The notes beneath the pieces are model-generated. The model saw nothing but the letters and a program-made list of their open reading frames with translations, was not told the DNA's origin and did not search any database. Shown in pieces: positions 1-8,775 of a DNA stretch of 21,631 nt (positions are counted from its first letter, which is position 1; each line of letters opens with the position of its first letter). Origin of the DNA: Larix sibirica (lineage: Eukaryota > Streptophyta > Pinopsida > Pinales > Pinaceae); the NCBI GenBank assembly GCA_004151065.3, contig NWUY0300018742.1, positions 1-21,631 of the forward strand, read 5' to 3'. A program made the position numbers and the translations under genes.

Positions 1-12
1 GGGGGGGGGGGG
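1..12. other. Poly-G run at window edge
   Basis: The window opens with twelve consecutive G followed by TGGGG, unlike the AT-rich sequence after it. The LINE reading frame starts right behind it. I see no biological reason for it here, and it could be an assembly or sequencing artefact at a contig edge. Confidence 0.6.
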
Positions 13-358
13 TGGGGTTCTAGTAAAATCCGTGCCCTCAAGAGATTGTTTGAATTAATTAATATGGATATCATGATGATAAAGGAAACTATGTGTCCTG
101 GTAGTAAATCCTTTGAAGTTTTTCTAAAATTATTTCCTAGACAGGAGGTATGTGCAGTGGATGCAAATAAACTATTGAAGGGGGATTACTATCTATATTG
201 AACCCTAAATTGGTTGATCTTAAGCCTTACCATACTTGTGCAGGAATTTTATTAGAAGGATGTGTTAGGGGTTTGGAGCAAGAGATTAGGATCATGAACT
301 TCTATGTTCCATATTCTAGGCGTAAAGAATATTGGGATAGTGTTGTATCTAGTGGCAT

Positions 359-366
359 CCTAAATG
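359..366 (+). repeat. Target-site duplication, left copy (CCTAAATG)
   Basis: This 8-bp direct repeat is identical to 661-668 and immediately flanks the MITE. It lies inside the LINE endonuclease codons for I-L-N. Eight base pairs is the usual duplication length for hAT transposases. Confidence 0.85.
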
Positions 367-660
367 GAAGGAAAATTCTAGGGGAAAAATTTAGTGCATG
401 GGTTAATTTTTGAGGTTTCTTCCCCCAAAAAAATCCATTTTCCATTTTTTTTCGAATATGATTAGCTCAAATTCCATAGGATTAAATGTTTTTACCCTAA
501 AAATTGTCAAAATTGTCCAATAACTATATAACACCCTTAGAAATTTGAATATATTTTAAATACTATAGCCAAACATTTTATGGTTGGAAATTTGATAATT
601 AGTAAGATTCACCAACATTTTTACACTTAAAAAAAATATGGATCCTTAAAAGTTTCCCTA
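367..660 (+). mobile_element. hAT-type MITE, copy 1 (294 bp)
   Basis: This non-coding element has no transposase and would depend on a hAT enzyme supplied elsewhere. Its ends are imperfect inverted repeats: the left begins GAAGGAAAATTCTAGGGG and the right, read on the other strand, begins TAGGGAAACTTTTAAGG. It is flanked by a perfect 8-bp duplication. Removing the element and one duplication restores the LINE frame as ILN followed by DPRLILGG, so the insertion boundaries are exact. The interior is AT-rich and aligns along its whole length with the reverse complement of 8,475-8,767, for example through TCCATTTTTTTT, CTAAATTCCA-like and CAAACATTTWATGKTTGGAAATTT blocks, read here with ambiguity letters. 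Family assignment to hAT rests on duplication length and terminal YAGGG-like ends. Confidence 0.85.
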
Positions 661-668
661 CCTAAATG
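661..668 (+). repeat. Target-site duplication, right copy (CCTAAATG)
   Basis: This is identical to 359-366 and lies on the opposite side of the MITE. The LINE frame resumes directly after it. Confidence 0.85.
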
Positions 669-819
669 ATCCTAGGCTTATTTTGGGTGGTGGTCTTAAC
701 CTAACATTACTGCAAATGAAGTTTAAGGTTCCAATTCTAGAATTGATCCTCTAGTTAAATATTTTCAAAAACATTTTCAAGGGGTTAAGCTTATAGATGT
801 TAGGCCTACTGAACTATGA

Positions 820-1411
820 ACTTCTTTATTTTTATTTTATATTTTCATTTATTTTTCTTTATTTAAATATATATTAACGTGTACATATCTTACATAATGG
901 ATTGGTAAAACATATAATTTGTCTCCATAATAATAAATAAATATTATTATACTAATTTAAATTATTTTTTATTTTTTATAATTTTTATTTCTATCATTAA
1001 CCTCATATCCCAATCACATTTATGCTTCTCTAGGTATAAACACCATCTTCAAACATGTGTTTATAAAGTACATGAACCAGTACATAAACTTAATTTGTGC
1101 ATAATACCAACACTGATATATTTTAAGTCTAGATCTATCATGCACCAATTTAAGATGGATCTACGATGGTGATACAACTATATTAAATTAAATCCTAGAA
1201 AATGAATGCCATCAAAATTATAAAAAATATATAAATTGCAAAGAGGTAAAGATAGACAAATTCCATATTATCTATATCAAGTAATTAATTAAATATAGCC
1301 AAACTTGTATTAGTTGAAAGCCATATCAATTATTAAATTAGATGATATGAGACATCCCACATGCAAAGTAAAAAGTATTAAAATTTCATTCATTTTTTAG
1401 TTTTAATTAAT
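820..1411. other. AT-rich stretch, nothing recognised
   Basis: This is AT-rich sequence with many short T and A runs and stops in all frames. It separates the endonuclease fragment from the RNase H-like tail. It may be filler from other insertions or a deletion scar of the same LINE, but nothing in it shows this. Confidence 0.5.
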
Positions 1412-1594
1412 TTGAATATATATGTGTATGTGTGGGGACATGTTTCCATTGAGCATGTTTTTAGAGAAATAAACTTAATGGTAGACGAGCTTGTAAAATA
1501 TGGAACATCTATGCAGGATCGAGTTTGGCATATAACTAAACATATAAAAGAGCATTCAAATGAGGATTATCATGCTCCCTTTCGCGATCTATAA
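1412..1594 (+). pseudogene. RNase H-like C-terminal tail of a LINE or related element
   Basis: A 60-codon open frame contains HVSIEHVFREINLMVDELVKYG. This resembles the end of plant RNase H domains attached to reverse transcriptases (pattern h-x-H-h-x-R-E-x-N-x-x-A-D-x-L-A-x-x-G), with the alanine of the A-D pair changed to valine. The aspartate and the REXN block are kept. After this come VWHITKHIK and a stop at about 1,592. The upstream RNase H core is missing; sequence before 1,412 does not continue the domain. It may be the 3' end of the same LINE whose endonuclease lies at 17-816, with the middle lost. That link is inference. It could instead be a separate fragment. Confidence 0.5.
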
Positions 1595-2074
1595 TTTCAA
1601 TGGTCTATCTATGTTTACATGGCTACAATTTTATCACTTGCAAAAGTGATCATTAAAGGAACTTTGGTCATTTTTCCTTTTTTGTGAACTTATGAAATTA
1701 GATGAGATAAAGACTGATATGGATTTAGCTGAGAAAATGACTGTCATGGAGTCTCACATGGATTTAGGTCTTGTACATTATTATATGATTAAGTGAAAGA
1801 TGAAGGAATATACTTGTCATGACACAGCCATGAATATAAATGAATAGAAATACTTCCTATTGTTGATAATAAATAATTAAAAAAAGGATTTTTGATTTTG
1901 TATTTTGAAATATTATAGATGTGTAAAAAACTCATGTTTTAGTACTGAGTTTGAATATTTAACAATATGATTGAATGGTTCATATACGATATATGAAGGA
2001 CATGCTTGTGAAGCCATATAAAGAATGTAACTATATTTTTATTAATATAATTATGATTTTTTTCTATAAAAAAA
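1595..2074. other. Non-coding stretch, nothing recognised
   Basis: No long frame, no repeat structure and no recognisable element end are visible. It could be the 3' untranslated part of the element whose RNase H tail precedes it, but I see no poly(A) tract that would mark its end. Confidence 0.4.
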
Positions 2075-2162
2075 ACTACGAGCTTCATCGAGCTTCAGCA
2101 AACTACGAGCTTCATCGAGCTTCATCGAGCTTCAGCAAACTACGAGCTTCATCGAGCTTCAT
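2075..2162 (+). repeat. Nested minisatellite with a 10-bp core
   Basis: There are three larger units that begin ACTACGAGCTTCATCGAGCTTCA. They run 2,075-2,101 (27 bp), 2,102-2,138 (37 bp) and 2,139-2,162 (24 bp, truncated). The units differ by how many copies of the inner CGAGCTTCAT word they hold: two, three and two, giving seven CGAGCTTCA cores in all. Copies are essentially identical, so the array is young or being homogenised. The cores also give a reading-frame artefact, ELHRAS. Confidence 0.9.
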
Positions 2163-2601
2163 CTTTTGGATGAGTGGAATCATTTCTATAAAATAATTTT
2201 GATTCCTAGAAATTTAGATGCATTTCCATACGTGGGAAACCAATCGTATAAAAAAAAAACCAAAAAAAACATAAAAAAAGGTGCATGCATGCTCATATTC
2301 CACATGGTTCCTTTAGAGCTAATATGTTTTTTGGAAAGTGCAAGAGTATTGCCATTGAAAACATTTAGAGCACTTTAGGAGAGTGAAGGAGACTAATTAA
2401 CCTTGGATTTTGGAAGAAGACTATTGGGTAGTGGAACTTGGTATCCATATAAACTTGTGTGCTTTGTTTTATGGTAGCTTGTGTTCATTGTTTATTATGT
2501 TGATTATTAAATTTGTTTTCCTAGGGAAATATTTTTTTCATATGTTGTTTTATGTAGCATGTGAAATAGGTCTAATATATTAATATCACTATTTTCAAGT
2601 G
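2163..2601. other. Non-coding stretch, nothing recognised
   Basis: This contains A-rich runs near 2,250-2,280 and a short open frame without recognisable features. No element ends or repeats are seen. Confidence 0.4.
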
Positions 2602-2616
2602 TTTTTTTTTTTTTTT
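2602..2616 (-). repeat. T15 run: possible poly(A) tail of a minus-strand retroposed copy
   Basis: Fifteen consecutive T on the plus strand are an A15 on the minus strand. It lies about 375 bp downstream, on the minus strand, of the stop codon of the broken frame at 2,993-3,409. That is the position expected for the tail of a reverse-transcribed mRNA. Homopolymers also arise by chance in AT-rich DNA. Confidence 0.4.
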
Positions 2617-2992
2617 AGGCTGGTAGGGAAGTTTCTATTATTGAAATAATATACAAAATGTTACAAAGTCATTAACTGACCTATTTAGGTGGAAACCATG
2701 CCAGTTTGAAAAGAATTATCAACCTAGGTTGAATACCATTAATCATAATTTAACATAGTTTATGTAAAGAAGAGACACCTTCCCAACAAAGGGAAACCAG
2801 GGTCTTCAGCCTACTTTATAGTGTATATTAAGTACATAACTTGGAACAACAAATGTAGCAAAATAACAATAAATTAAAAAAATCCTTCCACACAAAACCA
2901 TATTCTTGAAATCAAAAGAAACATTATCTACAAAGCTATATCTGATGTTTTTCAATGGGTGGGGTAGAAGGGAGGTCCATAGTTTCCTCATT

Positions 2993-3409
2993 CTAGTTGT
3001 TTTTTTGCATTGGGAATTGAGCATTTCCAAGATAACCAAGGAGGTCGAGTTGGGTGCTCAACTCTTCAATCTTGATACTTAACACATTGAGGTCAACCTT
3101 CATGTGGTTGATAAGTTGTAGGAGTCTACTATTGTTATGTTGATGTTCCATAAGAGCTTGCCCCATAACATGTTTTAGAACCCAATATGGGATGATGGGC
3201 GTAACATCCTTGTCAACCTCTATCCTCACCTCAAACTCAATCCTCACCACTATGAAACAGGATTCAATTTCATCTACATCTCTTTGGATATGAGGAATAA
3301 TATCAGGACTATATTCATTTTTCCACCATCTTAGCTACCTACTACCCTCTCCTTTGCCTCGCTAGCTCCCATTGCCTCTTCTATTTTGTGAATGTTTCCT
3401 TGACAACAT
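2993..3409 (-). pseudogene. Broken ORF of unknown family, possible retroposed gene
   Basis: Reading from an ATG at 3,409, one frame runs 138 codons to a stop at 2,993-2,995 with only two interruptions, both TAG and both early (codons 16 and 25). The N-terminus is basic (SRKHSQNRRGNG). Then come RWWKNEYSPDIIPHIQRDVD and a charged helical stretch with valine/isoleucine spacing. The C-terminal part, HMKVDLNVLSIKIEELSTQL, looks like a short coiled coil. I do not recognise the family. The single frame without indels, the absence of visible introns and the minus-strand A15 at 2,602-2,616 suggest a retroposed transcript. It may equally be part of an unrecognised retroelement gag. Confidence is moderate for a former coding sequence and low for its origin. 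Confidence 0.4.
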
Positions 3410-4474
3410 TATGTTGCACTACCATGAAAGAAGGAAGACAATTGGGGCCCAATTCCACTGTTCGGCATTATTTTTTCCTATCTCTAACTCCTACTTATTG
3501 ATTCTTAGTCTTATCTCTAAATCCTAGAGTTGCATATCTTCTTGTGTATTGATTGCACATTATTGAACCCATAAATATACCCTATGCTAAGTTTGTTGGT
3601 CCCTCGTGACAAGGACGAAGAGAAATCTGCAATGAATCCTGTCATCTCCAACCGACCAGGGCTTCATCATCACCCGAATCGTCCTTCCACCTCTTCTCCT
3701 AATGTATACCTTGATCACCATGGGAAAATCATGTAAGTTGTTTCCCACTCATTTAAGATTGACCAACAAACTCACCTCCACATGTGCTAGCATACATGAT
3801 GGCACATGGCCCCAACTGCCCACATTCAACCATGTTGCCCCCTGTCTCCTCACATGCCTCCAAGTACTTATTTGATTAGATTACTTCTAACCAACACTCC
3901 GTAATTTTCTCACACTAGTAAAGATTCAGATACCACAAGTTACAATCTAGAATAACAATACACCATAAGATATCTTAGAAGCAATATACCAACAAAGAAT
4001 TGAGACTCTACAATTTTTAGCACCAAATAAAAATCATCATGGAAAAAATCACCAATTTTTTATTTTTTCAATGCCCTTGCATTCATCTCAAATTAGTTGT
4101 GGAATTCATCATGAGAAGAAAGGCATAGGGAAATAAAATGGTGTCTTTGATAAAGGTCAACATCACAAATCTCATGTTTATTCTCTCCTATAGTAATATG
4201 TCACAAAGATAAAAAGAAGGAAAATATAGTGGGTATAATTTTCTTATAGAATTGTAGCAAGTTGATTATAAGGTCATAGACGAATATTAAAGGTTATTTT
4301 TGTTTATTTAATTATGAATTTCATCACTTCACTTCAAACACCCAAAAGGGTATGGATGGGTTTCAAGCAAAGTAAGAATTTTTTTAGCTAACCCATAAAT
4401 TATGGGTAACAAGAAAGCAACCTCAAAATGGGGAAATGAAGTTCCCTCAATCATCGATGCAGCCATCAAGGGAT
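3410..4474. other. Mixed stretch without a recognised gene
   Basis: The part at 3,420-3,880 is less AT-rich than its surroundings. It includes a 50-codon plus-strand frame at 3,584-3,736 ending just before a GTAAGT-like sequence; I do not recognise it. The remainder is AT-rich. A minus-strand frame at 4,329-4,523 overlaps the start of the tandem duplication and has no recognisable domain. Confidence 0.4.
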
Positions 4475-4868
4475 AAACAATGTCCAATTGGTTAAATTGT
4501 TTGACATGGGTTGGAGGGATCAAATTTCCATAACATATACTTACATGTGGTATTACCCTTGAATTTAGTGTGCTCTCTATATAGAGAAGACATGCTTAGG
4601 AATCCGAGATGTTAAAGGGGGAATGTTTGAAAAAATGTGCACTCTCGTTCAATGAAATGGGATATTTATTAAAACAATGTACAATTGGTTAAATTGTTTG
4701 ACATGGGTTGGATGGATCAAATTTCCATAACATATACTTACATGTGGTATTACCATTGAATTTAGTGTGCTCTCTGTATATAGAAGACATGCTTACGAAC
4801 CCGAGATGTGAAAGGGGGGAGTGTTTGAAAAAATGTGCACTCTCGTTCAATGAAATGGGATATTTATT
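4475..4868 (+). repeat. 197-bp tandem duplication carrying a Copia-like 3' end
   Basis: Unit 1 (4,475-4,670) and unit 2 (4,672-4,868) are highly similar, differing by scattered substitutions and about one indel. Each contains, in order, a possible Copia polyprotein end (frame reading EDMLTNP in unit 2, like the ADMLTKP block), a purine tract (AAAGGGGGAA or AAAGGGGGGAG), and TGTTTGAAAAAATG, a plausible LTR start. The sequence after unit 2 continues as LTR-like AT-rich DNA. The duplication is directly visible; the Copia interpretation is inference from the order of these signals. Confidence 0.8.
4811..4823 (+). other. Polypurine tract and LTR start of a Copia-like remnant
   Basis: A purine run (AAAGGGGGGAG) is followed directly by TG, the canonical first two bases of an LTR. 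The same arrangement occurs in the other duplicated unit, with TG at 4,624. A polypurine tract next to the 3' LTR primes plus-strand DNA synthesis in LTR retrotransposons. The LTR's far end is not identified. Confidence 0.4.
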
Positions 4869-6138
4869 GTGGAGAGTCTTGGATTTAATTCATTTTATTT
4901 TGAATTATAGTGGCTTTTAGAGTGTAATCATTAAAATTGTTTTCATCGTAGACAATTTGTGTTCATGCGAATACATTGATGCCATTTTTGAGGGAATGTA
5001 TGACAAGTTTAAATATTTATTTCAAATACATGCTTGATGAAGTTCAATGAGTTCAAAGATATTTGAAGAAGTGAAATAAATACATGATTTATCAGTAACT
5101 GCCAACATGGATAAGCTACAATTCTCGACGAGTTTTGTTGGGTGAAGTTGAGTTTCTTTTTTTGTTTCCATAATGGATTTATTGTTGGATATTATTTAAC
5201 ATTGATGTTTGGATGTGACCATGTTGCATGTGATAGTGTGGACCATACATTGGAAATAATTCAATACGTTCTTGCACAAGGAAACTCTCTTTTGTATGGA
5301 ACCCTGAATGACATAATAATTAGCAAATGGAACACGTACAATGTGAATTTGCATTCTTTAGGATACATATTGATTCCAAAGTATTATTATTAGGAATTAT
5401 TTGGTTATAAAAATCTTTCCTAAAAATACATAGAGGTGATAAAAAAATTTAGAGCATAATTTTCTAAAATTTGTAAAAAATCTCTCAAAATTAAAAAATT
5501 AATTTATTTTATTCATCATAGGGAATGGTGTATTTGAAAAAATCTAAACTTATTAAAAAGGGTGATATGAAGCCCAATAATAATATTATGGTGTCCAAAG
5601 CCCATAATTGTAAACCCTTGCATCTATAGTTATTTAAAAGTTTTGGTTTGTTTAATATTAAACAAACAAATGTGAAATATTTTCTAGATGTTGTATAAAA
5701 TTTAATACATGATCATTGATGAAATTTAAAATGAAAGTCTCTTACTTGCTAGGTGTTTTAAAAGAAGTAATATAAATATGTTTTATAAAGTAATTATTTT
5801 CTTGATCCTAATTTTTGGATAGCTATTACATCTTAGTTTTGTTTCACACCTATAATTCATGGAATCTTGGCTCTAAATAATTAAGAAAGATTTACATTAT
5901 TTATCTGAATTTTTTGTTATCCTTCTAATATTGATGGTTGCCAGTTTTAATGATAGCATAGTTAAGTTGTTACTAACACATTACAAGTTGTATATTCATT
6001 AATTAAAATCTTACAATAATCCATAATCAAGCTATTTATCATTTGAATTTTCTGTTGCAAGAAAAAAATTTCCAAGTTGACTACCTTTTTAAGTTCATAT
6101 TTAACATGTACTTTTAAATTGCATTTATAACTAAAAAT
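4869..6138. other. AT-rich stretch, nothing recognised
   Basis: The first part is probably LTR-derived sequence following the polypurine tract. An 83-codon plus-strand frame at 5,142-5,393 has no domain I recognise and is probably fortuitous. From 5,400 the DNA is very AT-rich. Confidence 0.4.
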
Positions 6139-6271
6139 ACTTCAAATAACATCTTGTCCCCAAAAAAACATATTTACTTCAAATAACATCTTATCCCCAC
6201 AAAAAAACTTATTTACTTCAAATAACATCTTGTCCCAAAAAAATAACATATTTACTTCAAATAACCTCTTG
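6139..6271 (+). repeat. Minisatellite of 37-39 bp, about 3.5 copies
   Basis: Units starting ACTTCAAATAACATCTTGTC lie at 6,139, 6,176, 6,215 and 6,254, giving periods of 37, 39 and 39 bp. They differ mainly in the length of the CCCC/A-run segment and the final copy is partial. This is a slippage-type array with no coding sense. Confidence 0.9.
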
Positions 6272-6300
6272 TTAGGGTGTATTCACACCTACTACTAGTT

Positions 6301-6398
6301 CAACATATATTGGAATGTATCATCTATCATTGAATTTGCATTCGATAATCAACATATATTGGAATGCATCATCTATCATTGAATTTGCATTGGATACT
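6301..6398 (+). repeat. 49-bp tandem duplication
   Basis: Two adjacent 49-bp units (6,301-6,349 and 6,350-6,398) start CAACATATATTGGAATG and differ at three positions. It lies 30 bp from the preceding minisatellite, but the two share no unit. Confidence 0.9.
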
Positions 6399-7279
6399 AT
6401 GTATGGATGGCCACACTATTGTAAGATTTTCAAATGGATTGACATAAAAAAGAAAAAGGGATTGTTTATAATAGAATAAGGAACATTAAGGGGTAAGTTG
6501 TGATAAGATTCTTTAAAGAGGTATAATAATAAGTGTAATAACATATATAATAAAGTATGCTTAACAAGAATCATTATACACAAAGGATTGTTGTAATGGT
6601 AAATTATTATTGTAGATATAGATTTGGAGAAGAGGTAGAATTAGCAACAACTATAATAATAGTAATATTAATATAGGTGTATATTTAGCACATGAATATT
6701 TTTTTCTTCTTCTATAGAATGTGTTAGATATATAATTATTGATGTATCCCATACAAATTATATTATTGTTAATGTGGTTGTTTCTAGTTATTAATTGAAG
6801 TATAGATATAAAATCAAAACAATAATATATTGATATTTAAAAATATTCACATTGTTGTTAAATTCTTATATGACACACACATAATGCTATTTTAATAAAA
6901 AAAACATAATAAAAAAATATGGTGAAAGAAATAATAATTAAGGAAATTATAAAGGTAATGCCAAGTTTCTAACATTAATTAATAACATTACTTCTTGTAT
7001 AACTTTATTAGATTAAAATATGTAATAATATTTTAATAAATGTATATTACTTAAATTTATCTTAAATAAATTTTAATAATGTTATGATTAGATGGATCGA
7101 TAATATTAACTATGGAGTGTATTCATTGTATATGTTGTATTATAAACCATAAAGTCGTGGAAGAATTATTTGTTATGAATCCATTAATTTATGAACAATC
7201 ATGAATAAAATATTTATAAATGTAAAGTGATGCATGGATTATATGTCATGAATACATTAATGGGATCCAAAAATAATAT
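6399..7279. other. Very AT-rich stretch, nothing recognised
   Basis: There are dense TAATAATA and ATTATTA words and no long frame. No element ends could be assigned. It ends where the ATGGTTGAC-type array begins. Confidence 0.5.
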
Positions 7280-8364
7280 TAATGGAAATGATGTTACATT
7301 ACAAAGTTTATCAAGGGTTATGTCACATATTGATATTCGTGAATGATTATGTCGCATTGCAATATTCATCTTAGCTTAATTGTGCTAAATTGCTACATTC
7401 ATGAATGGTTATATTGCAATGTGTTGTTTTGTATGGGTTATGTAACATAAAGTTTGTTTGATTTTGGTTGGAAATTATTATATCTGGTTGACCATGGTTT
7501 CCTATGGTTGATCATGTTTGATTGTGGGTGACTATGGTTTACCATGATGACCAATGTTCATTGTGCATTTTCGCAATTGGACTAGTAGGAAATGAAGTCA
7601 GTGGATGACTTTGTTGCTTCTAGTTTGGTGGCTTGAATGCATAATTGGTTTACGTTCAAGAATGCTTGATTATTATTCACCATTTTTTACCACGGTTTAT
7701 CATGTTTGACTATGCTTGAATATGAATGGCTATAGTCAATGATTGTTGACTATGGTTTACAATGGTTTATTTTGGTAGACCTTGGTTGGCCATTGTCCTA
7801 AAGGGTTTTGTTCGATTATGATATTCCTGCACAGTTATGTTTCATTGCGAATTTATCTTGGATCACTTCTATCAAATTACTACAATCATAAATTTGTTAT
7901 GTTGCATTATGGTTCATTCAACAATGGTTACGTCTCATGAGTTTGGTTGACTTTGGTTCATGGCCATGGTTGTCTACCGTTCACCATGGTTGACTATGGT
8001 TGACTGGTTATGTCACATGACATTGCTCATCTAGGTTTATGCCATGTTGCCATCTTAAATGAGGGTTTATGTTTCATTTTGACGTTTTTTAATGCTTATG
8101 CCACATTGCAACATTCATCTTGGCTTACTTATGTCAAATTTCTACATTCTTGAATGGTTAAGTTGCATTGTGATGTTCATTAATGGTTATGCCTCCTTGA
8201 GTTTCGTTGACTTTGGCTAGCCATAGTTGTCTATGGTTGAACATGGTTGATCATGTTTTATTGTGAGTAACCATGATAACCGTGGTTTCCCATGGTTGAT
8301 TATAGTTGACCATGTTTGATAGTGCTTCTTAACTTGATCTTTTTGTCCATTAGAAAGGTAAGAA

Positions 8365-8387
8365 ACAAAGTCAACAAATGACTTTGT
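8365..8387. repeat. Inverted repeat of 9-bp arms inside the array unit
   Basis: ACAAAGTCA and TGACTTTGT are perfect reverse complements around a 5-bp spacer. The equivalent positions in the other array units, 7,595-7,611 and 9,550-9,566, keep the arrangement with the same 5-bp spacer but with shorter or degenerate arms. Confidence 0.8.
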
Positions 8388-8466
8388 CGTTTGCCAACTT
8401 CATTTGTCAAATGCATAATGCGTTTATGTTTGAGGATGGTTGACTATGTTTGACCATGATTGAGTA

Positions 8467-8474
8467 TGGTTGAT
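8467..8474 (+). repeat. Target-site duplication, left copy (TGGTTGAT)
   Basis: This is identical to 8,768-8,775 and directly adjoins the left TAGGG terminus of the second MITE. The word itself is common in the host array, so identity alone is weaker evidence than at copy 1, but the length and position match exactly. Confidence 0.8.
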
Positions 8475-8767
8475 TAGGGATTTTTTTTAAAGATCTATAA
8501 TTTTATTAAGATGTTCAAACCCGTGAATCTAACTAATTCTTAAATTTCCAAACATTAAATGTTTGCAATATTTTTGTAAAATAATTAAAGTTTCTATCAT
8601 TTTATATATATTTTGGATAATTTTGGTGATATTTAGAGTAAGATACTTTTATCTTGTGGAATTTAGGTGAGTCATTTTAAAAAAAATGGAAACTAACATA
8701 CCTTTTTTGGAAAAAAAACATGGAAAAATAGCCCATGGGCTAAATTTCGCCCCTAAAAATTTCCCTG
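8475..8767 (-). mobile_element. hAT-type MITE, copy 2 (293 bp)
   Basis: The element starts TAGGGATTTTTTTTAAAG and its other end, read on the minus strand, starts CAGGGAAATTTTTAGGGG: hAT-style terminal inverted repeats. Perfect 8-bp duplications flank it. It is non-coding. Its reverse complement aligns end to end with copy 1 at 367-660. It is better preserved at its ends than copy 1. It interrupts the ATGGTTGAC array, whose pattern stops at 8,474 and resumes at 8,768. Confidence 0.88.
8729..8742. repeat. 14-bp palindrome near a MITE terminus
   Basis: TAGCCCATGGGCTA is a perfect palindrome about 25 bp inside the right end of MITE copy 2. Copy 1 has the decayed counterpart TAGTGCATGGGTTA at 392-405. 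Subterminal motifs of this kind can be transposase-binding sites in hAT elements; that role is inference. Confidence 0.75.
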
Positions 8768-8775
8768 TGGTTGAT
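8768..8775 (+). repeat. Target-site duplication, right copy (TGGTTGAT)
   Basis: This matches 8,467-8,474 exactly and follows the CCCTG terminus of the MITE without any gap. Confidence 0.8.

Larger units (their letters stand above)
17..816 (+). pseudogene. LINE ORF2 endonuclease-domain fragment, split by a MITE
   Basis: This is the N-terminal apurinic-type endonuclease domain of a plant non-LTR retrotransposon, which would nick target DNA in an intact element. The first frame (about 17-180) contains KETMCPGSK, matching the family's QETxC block with Q changed to K. A one-base shift near 180 moves it into the frame reading LLSILNPKLVDLK and then IMNFYVPYSRRKEYWDS, the family's N-x-YGPY-xxR-x-x-W block with G changed to V. 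The frame is broken at 366 by a 294-bp MITE. It resumes at 669 as DPRLILGGGLNLT, the GGDLN block with the catalytic D changed to G. After a one-base deletion near 713 it continues as GSNSRIDPLVKYFQ and IDVRPTEL, ending at a TGA at 817. The 5' end is cut by the window and no reverse transcriptase follows. It is clearly dead. Family-level identification is confident; the subfamily is not determined. Confidence 0.85.

Noticed and set aside
3584-3736. Possible exon: 50-codon plus-strand frame followed by a GTAAGT-like donor
   Set aside because: Short, with no recognised family, no acceptor upstream and no continuing exon found. A donor-like word occurs easily by chance.
5142-5393. 83-codon plus-strand frame as a gene
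   Set aside because: No domain, no upstream or downstream coding context, in AT-rich DNA; likely chance.
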